From Nocardia panacis (lineage in GTDB: Bacteria > Actinomycetota > Actinomycetes > Mycobacteriales > Mycobacteriaceae), in NCBI RefSeq assembly GCF_003598715.1, contig NZ_QZFU01000015.1, positions 124,001-188,000 on the forward strand: DNA of 64,000 nucleotides, written 5' to 3'. The position numbers were made by a program, and so were the translations under genes. Under the pieces are notes generated by a model. It was not told where the DNA came from. It was given only the letters and a program-made list of their open reading frames with translations, and did not search any database. Position 1 is the first letter of the stretch, and every line of letters starts with the position of its first letter. Of the stretch, positions 55,604-64,000 are shown one piece after another.

Positions 55604-58058
55604 GTGGCGCTGAGCCGTAAGGCTCAGCGAGGATCTCAACATGTGCTTGACGATCTGCGGCACGGTGACCCCGTAGTGGCGCTGAGCCGTAAGGCTCAGC
55701 GAGGATCTCAACCCTCGCCCACCCGGCCCGCCGGGGCGGCGACCCGCGGTGGCGCTGAGCCGTAAGGCTCAGCGAGGATCTCAACGGATGCCGCACGAAT
55801 TCGGGCCGGCGGGAGAACCGTGGCGCTGAGCCGTAAGGCTCAGCGAGGATCTCAACGGGGTCGGCAGAGCGGGGATTGGCGGTGTTCATGCGTGTGGCGC
55901 TGAGCCGTAAGGCTCAGCGAGGATCTCAACCTCAGCTCGATGACGCGGCCACCGCTGTGTTCGTTGTGGCGCTGAGCCGTAAGGCTCAGCGAGGATCTCA
56001 ACACGGCAGCATCGTGTTTGAACGAGTTGACGGGAGGCAAGTGGCGCTGAGCCGTAAGGCTCAGCGAGGATCTCAACAGTTCCGCGAACACCGTCGACTT
56101 CTTGGCGCTGCCCGTGGCGCTGAGCCGTAAGGCTCAGCGAGGATCTCAACAAACGGTGAGCGCCTTGCGGCCGGAATCGGGGGTCGTGGCGCTGAGCCGT
56201 AAGGCTCAGCGAGGATCTCAACCGCCTCGTGGTTGCGGATCGGCTGGCCGGTCCGCATGTGGCGCTGAGCCGTAAGGCTCAGCGAGGATCTCAACGGCGT
56301 CGGCGAGCCGTGCGGAGTCTGCATCTTCCCGGTGGCGCTGAGCCGTAAGGCTCAGCGAGGATCTCAACCCCGGCTGCTCGGCGCGCCCGCTCGGCCCGCC
56401 ACTGTGGCGCTGAGCCGTAAGGCTCAGCGAGGATCTCAACGCATTTCGTCTCCCCACTGCGTCGAATCGTCCTTGTGGCGCTGAGCCGTAAGGCTCAGCG
56501 AGGATCTCAACGCGATCCGGACCGCGATGGCGACAGCGATCAGCAGGTGGCGCTGAGCCGTAAGGCTCGGCGAGGATCTCAACTCCTCGTCGGTGAGCTC
56601 GCTGTAGTACTTGCGCCGCGAGTGGCGCTGAGCCGTAAGGCTCGGCGAGGATCTCAACGACACCATGAGCCCCGCCGAGGTGGCGGCGATGGTGGCGCTG
56701 AGCCGTAAGGCTCGGCGAGGATCTCAACTGCGGTGGCTGGGTCGACCCCGGCAGTGGTGCCGCGTGGCGCTGAGCCGTAAGGCTCGGCGAGGATCTCAAC
56801 GAGGTCTGGTCCGCTGCCTGCGGGGCGATCCTGGTAGTGGCGCTGAGCCGTAAGGCTCGGCGAGGATCTCAACGAGGATGCTCATCTATCTACCGTCCTG
56901 CCGTTCCAGTGGCGCTGAGCCGTAAGGCTCGGCGAGGATCTCAACTCGGGGTACGACTGGTACCGCCAGTAGGCCAGGGAGGTGGCGCTGAGCCGTAAGG
57001 CTCGGCGAGGATCTCAACAACGCCAGGTACACGTCGTCGGCGGTCCACCCCGCCAGCGGCGCTGAGCCGTAAGGCTCGGCGAGGATCTCAACCCAGGGGT
57101 CGGTGAGGCGGGTCAGCGCGTGGTGCAGGTGGCGCTGAGCCGTAAGGCTCGGCGAGGATCTCAACTCCCCCAGATTGGTGACCTTGTCCTGCAATTGGTC
57201 ACGTGGCGCTGAGCCGTAAGGCTCGGCGAGGATCTCAACGCGGACGGCGAGTGTGAGCGGGCGCAGAGCGTCCATGGTGGCGCTGAGCCGTAAGGCTCGG
57301 CGAGGATCTCAACTTCGGCCCACGGCGTGTAGGCGTCGATGTCGGTCACCAGGTGGCGCTGAGCCGTAGGCTCGGCGAGGATCTCAACGCGCTCGTCGGC
57401 CCGGACCTCCCGTCCCCGCGCGCGTGGCGCTGAGCCGTAAGGCTCGGCGAGGATCTCAACAGGCCGAGACCGACGTATCCGTCCGCGTCGCACGTGGCGT
57501 GAGCCGTAAGGCTCGGCGAGGATCTCAACAACGCCTCATCCGCGCTCGCCGCTCGGGTAGGTGGTGGCGCTGAGCCGTAAGGCTCGGCGAGGATCTCAAC
57601 CCGAAGCCCGGTGGGATCATCTTGCGGCACTGCGTGGTGGCGCTGGGCCGTAAGGCCCGGCGAGGATCTCAACGGGCCGGAATCGGTGCCCCCGGGACCG
57701 TTCCCCCGCGTGGCGCTGGGCCGTAAGGCCCGGCAAGGGTCTCAACTTCAACCCGTGGTCCGGTGGCACTGGCGGTCTGAGTGGCGCTGGGCCGTAAGGC
57801 CCGGCGAGGATCTCAACTTGGCCCGCAGCGCGGTGGGATCGCCGATATGCAATGCCGATGCCCCGGTGGCGGTGGCGCTGGGCCGCAAGGCCCAGCGAGG
57901 ATCTCAACTGCACCTGCTGCGGCCCAGCCCGCAGTGCGCAGGCGTGTGGCGCAGGGCCGTAAGACTCCGCGAGGATCTCAACAACACCTGGTTCGACGAG
58001 GCCACCCTCAACGCGATGGTGGCGCCGGGTCGTAAGGCTCGGCAAGGGTCTCGTCAAC
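55604..58058 (+). CRISPR. CRISPR array, 34 repeats of about 37 bp
   Basis: The repeat is 37 bases: GTGGC, then stem GCTGAGCC, loop GTAA, stem GGCTCAGC, and 3' handle GAGGATCTCAAC. Starts occur about every 71-75 bases, giving spacers of 34-38 bases. Repeats 1-13 (from 55604) are of this form; 14-28 (from 56547) have GGCTCGGC; 29-31 (from 57637) have GCTGGGCC with GGCCCGGC. The last three (57872, 57946, 58019) are variable. Repeats at 57353 and 57494 lack one base, and the spacer before 57872 is 54 bases. Open frames across the array are artefacts of the repeats. The 3' handle and stem suggest a type I system. Confidence 0.97.
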
Positions 58059-58097
58059 GGGACAAGAAGCGAGAGCAACGATGGGATTGGACGACTG

Positions 58098-60404
58098 ATG
58101 GTGTTGGGGGCGCATAGCGCACATCAAATACCTACGGCGAGTGGCGGGTTGACGACAGGACCACGCCACAAGCTCGGTACACATTGCCGGTCGACGGCGG
58201 AGTGGGCTGCGCGGTTCGCGGCGGTATTCGGTGCCGGCGAGTTGGCTTATGCGTTGGGGTTGTTCCATGACGCGGGGAAAGCCGGTCGGGCGTGGCAGCA
58301 GCGCCTTCTGGTGGTCGAGGGGACCGATAACCGGGTTGGGTTGCCGCACAAGGAGTTGGGGGCGCGGCTGATCCTTCCGACTGCGGGGCTGGCGGCGCTG
58401 GCTGTGCTGGGTCATCACGGTGGGTTGACGAGTCCGCAACGGCTGCTGGCGGTTTTGAGCGAGGCTGATTCCGTCGATGATGACGAGATCGCGGCCCGGT
58501 TCTACGCGGAGGTCCCGGAGGCGGTGGGTGTGCGGTTGCGGCGGGGGTTGTTTCCGCAGCGGTGGCCGCGGGTGGCGGACAAGCAGGGGTGGGAGATGCG
58601 GCTACGGATGGTGTTCTCGGCGTTAGTTGACGCCGATCATCTCGATACCGCCGCGCATCGACACGGGTCGGTCGGGCCGCGAGTCGCGGCCGCGGTGGAC
58701 ATGGGCGCGCTGGCCGCTCGGTTCGAGCAGCGCCGAGCCGATCTGCTGGCCGAATCGGCCACCGGTGAGATCGCAGCGCTGCGCGAGCAGGTGTACCAGG
58801 CGGCAGTTGCTGCGGCGGCCACCGGGCCTGGCTTGTTTCGACTGGCAGCACCCACCGGGTTGGGGAAGACGTTCGCGCAGGGCGCTTTCGCGCTGCATCA
58901 CGCGGCGCGGTGGGGCAAGGCCAGGGTCATTGTCGCGGTCCCTTTCATAACGATCACCGAGCAGAACGCGGCGGTGTATCGAACATTGCTGGACGATGCC
59001 GAGCAGCCCGTGGTGCTGGAGCATCATTCGAGTGTCCGGTTCGATTCCGACGACGATGCGCAGGATTCGACCGACGGTCGATGGGCACGGCTGGCGTCGG
59101 AGAATTGGGATGCGCCGTTCGTAGTGACGACAACAGTGCAGTTGTTCGAATCGCTGTTCGGCCGCAAGCCCTCTCAGGTGCGCAAAGTACATCGGCTCGC
59201 CGGAGCGGTGGTGATACTCGATGAGGTGCAGGCGCTACCGCCCCGGTTGCTTCTTCCGATCTTGAGCGGACTACGCACTCTGGTCGAGGATTTCGGGACG
59301 ACGGTTCTGCTGACCTCGGCGACGCAGCCCGAGTTCCAGGCGCTGTCGGAATGGAGATCCTCGCAGGATCGCGAGGGTGTGCAGATCACCGAGATCATCG
59401 CCGACCCGCAACCATTGTTCGTCCGAGCGCGGCGGGTCCGGTATGAGTGGCGCCTCGATCCGCAGCCGACGTGGGAGGAGATCGCCGACGAGATCGCCGC
59501 GCAGCCACAGGCTTTGGTGATTGTGAACTCGGTGGCCGACGCCCGCGACCTCTACCAGTTGCTGGCTGATCGCCGTGAGGATGTGTGGCACCTGTCGACT
59601 CGACTCTGTCCACAGCATCGCCGACTCGTACTGGACACCGTCACGACGCGGCTACGCGATGGCGCGCCCACCGTGGTTGTGTCGACCCAACTGGTCGAGG
59701 CCGGAGTGGACCTCTCGTTCCCTGTGGTGTGGCGGGCACTGGCGCCCGCGGACTCGCTGCAACAAGCCGGTGGGCGCTCGAACCGACACGGTGAATGCGC
59801 CGAATCCGGATTGGTCGTGGTGTTCGATCCCGTCGACGGCTGCTCCCCCACCGACTACCGACGCCCGTGCGACCTGACTGTCAAACACTTCGGCCCCGAC
59901 GGCCCACCACTCGACGACCAACAAGCCCTGGCCCGCTACTACCGTGAACTCTACAGCGACCTACAACTCGACCACCGCCCCCTCGACCAGACGAAATGGT
60001 CAGCGGGACAGTGGGTTCAGCACAACCGATCGAATCTGGACTTCCACTCCGTCACGGACGGACCGCTGCTCGATTCCAACGGAACCACCAAACGCGACCC
60101 GCGCAAGGCATTCCGGATGATCGAAGACGACACCGCGCCGGTCGTGATCACCGAATCCAGCAACAACATCGAACCCTTGCTCGCCGATCTCGCGGCAGGA
60201 ACGATCCGCGCCGGATCCGCTCTCCGCCGTCTCCAACCATGGATAGTGCAACTGCGCACCAACACCGCGAATCGCCCGGACGTCGCAGCGCTGCTGACCC
60301 CTGTCGCGGGCGACCTCGCCCGCTGGGACGGCGTCTACGACTGGGATCCGGCCACCTGCCGTGGGGTCGGGCTCGATGAAGGCGCGTTCGACTCGGTATT
60401 CTGA
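58098..60404 (+). CDS. cas3: CRISPR-associated Cas3 nuclease-helicase
   Basis: This 768-residue protein has an N-terminal HD nuclease (GLFHDAGKAGRAWQQ, then HKELGARL and LGHHGG, about 50-130). The SF2 helicase has Walker A LAAPTGLGKTF (about 250), the Cas3-type DEVQ box VVILDEVQALPPRLL (about 374), TVLLTSATQPEFQALS, and motif VI QQAGGRSNRHGE (about 557). It should shred DNA marked by a Cascade complex. Size and N-terminal HD fit subtypes such as I-B/I-C/I-E rather than one with a C-terminal HD. It begins 40 bases after the last repeat. No cas5, cas7, cas8, cas1 or cas2 gene is present within the window. Confidence 0.92.
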   Translation: MVLGAHSAHQIPTASGGLTTGPRHKLGTHCRSTAEWAARFAAVFGAGELAYALGLFHDAGKAGRAWQQRLLVVEGTDNRVGLPHKELGARLILPTAGLAALAVLGHHGGLTSPQRLLAVLSEADSVDDDEIAARFYAEVPEAVGVRLRRGLFPQRWPRVADKQGWEMRLRMVFSALVDADHLDTAAHRHGSVGPRVAAAVDMGALAARFEQRRADLLAESATGEIAALREQVYQAAVAAAATGPGLFRLAAPTGLGKTFAQGAFALHHAARWGKARVIVAVPFITITEQNAAVYRTLLDDAEQPVVLEHHSSVRFDSDDDAQDSTDGRWARLASENWDAPFVVTTTVQLFESLFGRKPSQVRKVHRLAGAVVILDEVQALPPRLLLPILSGLRTLVEDFGTTVLLTSATQPEFQALSEWRSSQDREGVQITEIIADPQPLFVRARRVRYEWRLDPQPTWEEIADEIAAQPQALVIVNSVADARDLYQLLADRREDVWHLSTRLCPQHRRLVLDTVTTRLRDGAPTVVVSTQLVEAGVDLSFPVVWRALAPADSLQQAGGRSNRHGECAESGLVVVFDPVDGCSPTDYRRPCDLTVKHFGPDGPPLDDQQALARYYRELYSDLQLDHRPLDQTKWSAGQWVQHNRSNLDFHSVTDGPLLDSNGTTKRDPRKAFRMIEDDTAPVVITESSNNIEPLLADLAAGTIRAGSALRRLQPWIVQLRTNTANRPDVAALLTPVAGDLARWDGVYDWDPATCRGVGLDEGAFDSVF

Positions 60405-60472
60405 GCGAACCGGTCAGTCCGACGGGCAGCGGAGCCGATTTCCGCTGCGCCCGAGGCGACCGGAGCCTTCGG

Positions 60473-60509
60473 GCGCGGCGCAGAGCATGGTCTCTGCGAG
60501 GATCTCAAC
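60473..60509 (+). repeat. Isolated, diverged CRISPR-like repeat downstream of cas3
   Basis: This sequence ends in GCGAGGATCTCAAC, identical to the array's repeat 3' end. Its stem is GCAGAG with CTCTGC instead of GCTGAG with CTCAGC, so the stem is kept by paired changes. It stands 2.4 kb from the array, 69 bases after the cas3 stop, and is followed by a spacer-like sequence. It may be a remnant repeat or a crRNA-like regulatory RNA. Confidence 0.6.
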
Positions 60510-60603
60510 CGCCATCTAAGTCGGGATGCCTGAAACCTCCTGGTGTGCTGGACGATCCAACACACCAGGAGCGCACTTTCGAGCACCCATATACGAGGCG
60601 GAT

Positions 60604-60885
60604 TCAGCGCCGCAGCGAAATAGACACTTGCAGAATGCAATTCTCGTCCGAGCACTTCAGCTCCGCTACCCGCATCCTCATCACGTAGGTCCCGGAAAGC
60701 ATACGAGCGGACCGATCGGTTCGCTCACTAACACCGATCTCAGCATGACGAATCCAGCCTCGCAATGTCTCGCGGGGCACCCCAAACCTGCCAGCCAGAT
60801 CCGCGATCGTCGGCCGGGGATTCGACTCCCGATATACACAGATCGCCTGCTCCTTAAACTCATTGGCGTACTTCCGCGCCACCAC
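60604..60885 (-). pseudogene. IS3-family OrfA-like transposase remnant
   Basis: The product begins VARKYANEFKEQAICVYRES then TIADLAGRFGVPRETLRGWI, the typical IS3 OrfA helix-turn-helix opening. The C-terminal leucine-zipper part (VAELKCSDENCILQVSISL) is degenerate and stops without the normal end. No OrfB follows. A GTG at 60885 or 60882 would start it. It is a decayed insertion-sequence fragment between cas3 and the second leader copy. Confidence 0.6.
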
Positions 60886-61300
60886 CAACCACTCCTTTCG
60901 ATCCCACCAGACCACAATCAGCACCCGCCGACGATGCGGGCGACACAACCGATCGAAGCGGCTACCTTCATGAGATTCCGACAGCTAAGTCGTGATCCCT
61001 GTAACCCTCCGCAACGGTACGCCAGAACCGAGGCGAAGACAACGGTTCCGGCTCGAAAACCCCTATGTGCGACAATAGGTTTCACAGACTGAGCGGTTGT
61101 TTGGGCGTGCACGCGAGGCCATCGAAGGAGTCAAATCTGGCTACCATCAACTGGATCCAGACTCCGCTTCATCTGAGCCGACTCGAACAGGGAGGAATGC
61201 GGTCTTCACGTACCTTGGTCAAACAGGGGAACACCGGTGCCTCATCGAGTCCGAACAGCTCCGCCAGACCTGACCGGTCGGTCTTCAAATGGCTGGTTCC
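60886..61300. other. Non-coding stretch between IS remnant and second leader
   Basis: No convincing gene is present; the open frames are short and of unusual composition. It probably consists of insertion-sequence and element-junction debris. I see no repeat or RNA gene. Confidence 0.3.
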
Positions 61301-61478
61301 CTGTTGTGTTCAACGGCACCGGATCCGACAGAAGCAAGCACACAATAGACTTCGGTCCGCATCAGTTCGGAACGTGTAATGCAGAAGGGTTCCCAACCAT
61401 TAACCAGGGATACGGGGGAGCGTGTCACAATTCAGCGATTCAACTGGTGGCGGGACCCATAAATACCCCAGGCCATTG
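61301..61478 (+). repeat. Second copy of the CRISPR leader, without array
   Basis: This matches the array leader over about 180 bases in the same orientation. Shared landmarks are GTTCAACGGCA, GGATCCGACAG, AACCAGGGAT-like and a 28-base identical block at 61421-61448. No repeat follows; instead the sequence passes into a transposase remnant. It may mark a lost second array or a duplication end. Confidence 0.7.
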
Positions 61479-61527
61479 TCCGTGGCCATGAAAAAGTGGC
61501 TCTGGCTCACTTTCGATGATCGGGGCG

Positions 61528-61620
61528 TCAGTCAGCGAGTAGGACCCGGTGCCGCAGGAGGTCGAAATTGGCGCGGCCGTACATGGTTCGCTTGATCATC
61601 TTAAAAGTTACGTGGAATCT
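61528..61620 (-). pseudogene. ISL3-family transposase C-terminal remnant
   Basis: Reading the minus strand to the stop at 61528-61530 gives MIKRTMYGRANFDLLRHRVL then LAD. From memory, the MYGRA-x-FDLLR ending is characteristic of ISL3-family transposases. Only about 30 codons are recognisable, so it is a 3' scrap. An insertion here could explain why the second leader has no array. Confidence 0.55.
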
Positions 61621-61649
61621 GGCCGGGGTGATCATCATGTCTCCCTGGT

Positions 61650-62747
61650 ATGACCACGGACTTGGGAGGCGGATTGAGCGGGGCGATCGGGTTCACGGTG
61701 AAGTGGCCTGTGCTGGGCCGGCACGAGCGGGCGGCGGAGTGGTTGGGGGTGTGGTCGGATCTGGGGCGGGTGCCACGCACGCTGGATGCGTATGCGCGCG
61801 GGTTGTCGGAGTATCTGTTGATGTGCGAGCGGGAGCAGGTGGATCCGGTGACCGCGAACCGGTCGCATGTCGCAATGTTCGTGCGGGAGTTGGCATCTCG
61901 CCCGCATCGCCGTGGCGCGAATGTGGTGTCGATCGATTCGGGTGCCGGGCTGGCCAATGCCACGATCCAGCAGCGGCTGGTTCCGGTTCGCCTGTTCTAT
62001 GACTTTCTGATGGAAGAGGGTGTGCGGGAGTCGAATCCGGTCGGCCGGGGCCGTTATACGCCCGGCCGCCGGGGCGGTGGCGGGTCGTCGCGTGGTCTGG
62101 TGCCGCGGATGGTGAAGCTGCCGTGGATCCCGAACGAGGAGCAGTGGCGTGATCTTCTTGCCGTCGCGGCTGGTGAGCCGATCCGTAACCGGTTGATGCT
62201 GGCGCTGGCCTACGATGCGGCGTTGCGGCGGGAGGAATTGTGCTCGTTGCGGACCGACGATCTGGATCCGGCGCATCGGACGGTGCGGGTGCGGGCGGAG
62301 ACGACCAAGACCCGGCGGGGCCGGGTGGTGCCGTATTCGGCGCCGACGGGGGTGTTGTTGTCGGCGTATCTGCGGCATCGGGCCACCCTCAGCCGAGCCC
62401 GGGGTCCGTTGTTTCTGTCGGAATCGCGGCGCAACCGGGCTGAGCCGTTGACGTTGTGGACGTGGTCGAAAGTGGTGCGCCGCATCGCCGTCGCGGCCGG
62501 GGTCCCGCGGTTCTCCACGCATACGACCAGACACTTGTGCTTGACCGACCTGGCGCGTATGGGCTGGGAACTGCACACGATCGCCTCGTTTGCCGGACAC
62601 CGGCATACCGACTCGACTCTGACCTACATCCATCTCTCCGGCCGGGACCTGGCCGACAAGCTCAGCCGGGGCATGCAACACATCCATGCCTGGCGCATCG
62701 CCGCACTCACCGGCACCTCCAGCGCTGCGGTGGAGTCTGCGCGGTGA
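61650..62747 (+). CDS. Tyrosine recombinase (TnpA-like, first of a set)
   Basis: This 365-residue recombinase has an N-terminal SAM-like core-binding domain (TLDAYARGLSEYLLMCEREQ). The catalytic domain has box I ALRREELCSLRTDDL, box II STHTTRHLCLTDLARMG (H-x-x-R present), and box III ASFAGHRHTDSTLTYIH with the nucleophile Tyr. Length and the overlapping second recombinase (GTGA) match Tn554-type or recombinase-in-trio elements rather than the tRNA integrase at the left of the window. It should move its own transposon or element. Confidence 0.88.
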   Translation: MTTDLGGGLSGAIGFTVKWPVLGRHERAAEWLGVWSDLGRVPRTLDAYARGLSEYLLMCEREQVDPVTANRSHVAMFVRELASRPHRRGANVVSIDSGAGLANATIQQRLVPVRLFYDFLMEEGVRESNPVGRGRYTPGRRGGGGSSRGLVPRMVKLPWIPNEEQWRDLLAVAAGEPIRNRLMLALAYDAALRREELCSLRTDDLDPAHRTVRVRAETTKTRRGRVVPYSAPTGVLLSAYLRHRATLSRARGPLFLSESRRNRAEPLTLWTWSKVVRRIAVAAGVPRFSTHTTRHLCLTDLARMGWELHTIASFAGHRHTDSTLTYIHLSGRDLADKLSRGMQHIHAWRIAALTGTSSAAVESAR

Positions 62748-64000
62748 ACCGGCCGCAGATCACGTCCGACCGTCTGTCTGGCGAACTTCGTTGGCGCTCA
62801 CCGATTTCCGGTCACCATTTCGACACGACGGTCGAGATCCGTCCCGAGGAGGCCGCAGCGGTCGCCGAGCTCGGCCTGCGCAATCTGCGCCGGTTGCAGT
62901 ATCACGACCCGTCCGCGCCGGAATGGTCGACGATCCGGCGGCTGACACGGCCACCGGAAACGGTGAATGCCGGTCTGGATTCACCGCCGACACCGCATCG
63001 CCGCCGGGCCATGCTCGACGCGGTGGCGGTGCTGCTGATCCGCTGCGGTGAGACCGGACGGACGTTCTGGGGTTGGAGCAGCGACGAATGGACCCACCTG
63101 CTGGGCGGTGACCAGGTCGAGTTCCGGCGCAACGCACCGGAATGGGCCGGTGACGAGGTGCGGCCCTATCTGGCGGCGCAGGCGTATCTGCTCGGCTCGT
63201 TCACCGAGTTCCACCGGCTCGGCAGTTTCCAGCGCCTCAACCTCTCGAGGCGGATCTTCGGCTGCGAACAGGTCGACGACGAAATCATGCGAGTTCGGAA
63301 AGTGTTGGCGCAGTGGGGGTATCAGCTCGGACGCGACGAAGACACATTGCTGCCGAACGTGCTGGGTCAGCTGTTTCTGTTCAACCGCAGCCCGCACCTG
63401 GCGGAGATGAGCACCGACCTGTTCGACCGGTTCCGCACCGACAGGATGCTGAGAGGCGCCCGCATGAATACCTTGTATGCGGTGCAGCGGGCGGTCGCGG
63501 AGCTGGGGTTCTGCGATCCGCCCCGCGCACGCACTGGCGAGCACAGCGTCCGCGCGACCGGCGGGGCGCCGGTCTGGCAGCAGTGGGCCGACCGCTGGCA
63601 TGCGACCTCGACGTTGACCCCACGTCCGCGCGGTCATGTCCGGTCCACGCTACTCAAGGTGGGCCGCTGGCTGGCCGCCGAGCATCCCGAGGAAGCGGAC
63701 CCGGCCGACTGGACGCGGCAGACCTGCGCGGCCTGGGTCGCCGCGCTGGATCGGATGAATGTCGGCGACTACGTGCAGCGCACCGCCGGGCTCGGTGACC
63801 GCCTCGGCAAACCGCTGCAAGCATCCAGCAAGGAAGGCCACCTCGCCGCGCTGCGCCGGTTCTTCGACGACTGCCACGAATGGGAATGGCTGCCACGCCG
63901 ATTCGACCCGCAACGCGCACTGGCCACCCCGCGCAGCATCGCAGCGCTGCTGGGCCCCGACCCACGCATGATCGCCGACGACATCTGGGCGAAACTGTTG
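62744..64000 (+). CDS. Second tyrosine-recombinase-type protein, cut by window edge
   Basis: The GTG at 62744 overlaps the first recombinase stop by four bases, and the frame stays open to 64000 (over 418 residues). It begins VNRPQITSDRLSGELRWRSP. It contains RRRAMLDAVAVLLIRCGETG, LFLFNRSPHLAEMSTDLFDR and, near the end, LQASSKEGHLAALRRFFDDC, which resembles a core-binding domain. In recombinase trios the second member is about 600-700 residues with the catalytic domain at its end, so the catalytic part is beyond the window. Confidence 0.75.
   Translation, partial: MNRPQITSDRLSGELRWRSPISGHHFDTTVEIRPEEAAAVAELGLRNLRRLQYHDPSAPEWSTIRRLTRPPETVNAGLDSPPTPHRRRAMLDAVAVLLIRCGETGRTFWGWSSDEWTHLLGGDQVEFRRNAPEWAGDEVRPYLAAQAYLLGSFTEFHRLGSFQRLNLSRRIFGCEQVDDEIMRVRKVLAQWGYQLGRDEDTLLPNVLGQLFLFNRSPHLAEMSTDLFDRFRTDRMLRGARMNTLYAVQRAVAELGFCDPPRARTGEHSVRATGGAPVWQQWADRWHATSTLTPRPRGHVRSTLLKVGRWLAAEHPEEADPADWTRQTCAAWVAALDRMNVGDYVQRTAGLGDRLGKPLQASSKEGHLAALRRFFDDCHEWEWLPRRFDPQRALATPRSIAALLGPDPRMIADDIWAKLL

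Noticed and set aside
55660..57600. Many 60-190 codon open frames on both strands rich in repeated Ser-Leu-Thr-Ala or Glu-Pro-Tyr blocks
   Set aside because: They are translations of the CRISPR repeats and spacers, with the same peptide recurring at each repeat.

Overview
The window is high-GC actinobacterial DNA. WXG100 proteins, a serine cutinase, an SCO6880-type conjugation apparatus, a DUF4913 protein and several Nocardia/Streptomyces-style XRE regulators point to the Mycobacteriales, most likely Nocardia or Rhodococcus. Almost everything here is accessory DNA: a conjugative element with its cargo, followed by a CRISPR/transposon patch.

Layout. (1) 1-3.3 kb: plasmid/ICE backbone genes (partial DUF932 protein, ParB-like protein, small proteins). 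(2) 3.59-5.2 kb: a 36-nt piece matching the 3' end of a tRNA-Lys gene, a tyrosine integrase and a small excisionase, forming an integration module. (3) 5.4-25.9 kb: a tightly coupled minus-strand conjugation operon. Read from 25.9 kb downwards it encodes a cutinase, a P-loop-like protein, two small membrane proteins, two related lipoprotein/membrane proteins, a VirB6/TrbL-like channel protein, an SCO6880 protein, a VirB4-like ATPase, an NlpC/P60 wall hydrolase, two accessory proteins, a VirD4/TraG coupling protein, a DUF4913 protein and a very large methylase-helicase. (4) 26.3-29.1 kb: a plus-strand type-VII-like cassette with two WXG100 proteins, a probable HExxH metallopeptidase toxin, a small beta-barrel protein and a YbaB-like protein. 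(5) 29.2-40.7 kb: a probable RiPP biosynthetic locus. A 29-residue precursor candidate, a GST-PqqD fusion, a PqqD-radical SAM-SPASM enzyme and an alpha-beta fused glycyl-tRNA synthetase form one minus-strand unit. Nearby lie a GT25 glycosyltransferase, a hexapeptide-repeat acyltransferase, an alpha/beta hydrolase, a GNAT acetyltransferase and a regulator. (6) 41-45.6 kb: regulators, small proteins, a SUKH immunity-like protein, and a roughly 500-nt non-coding run of eight consecutive inverted repeats. (7) 46.4-52.0 kb: a 1,875-aa MobF (TrwC/TraA) relaxase-helicase. (8) 52-55.3 kb: a methyltransferase, an unknown protein and an Rv3651-like protein. (9) 55.4-60.5 kb: a CRISPR leader, a 34-repeat array and a lone cas3, with a diverged repeat downstream. 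(10) 60.6-64 kb: transposase remnants, a second leader copy with no array, and two overlapping tyrosine recombinases running off the window.

How they work together. The integrase and excisionase move the element. The relaxase nicks and unwinds DNA, the coupling protein and VirB4/SCO6880/VirB6-like proteins export it, and the NlpC/P60 protein opens the wall. The methylase-helicase may protect transferred DNA. The cargo between the T4SS operon and the relaxase includes the most novel material: a peptide-maturation locus whose operon ends in a foreign-type glycyl-tRNA synthetase, suggesting either self-resistance or a tRNA-linked pathway. No Cascade, cas1 or cas2 genes accompany the array, so cas3 must depend on genes elsewhere or be a remnant.

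All functional names come from motifs read by eye. No database search was possible.
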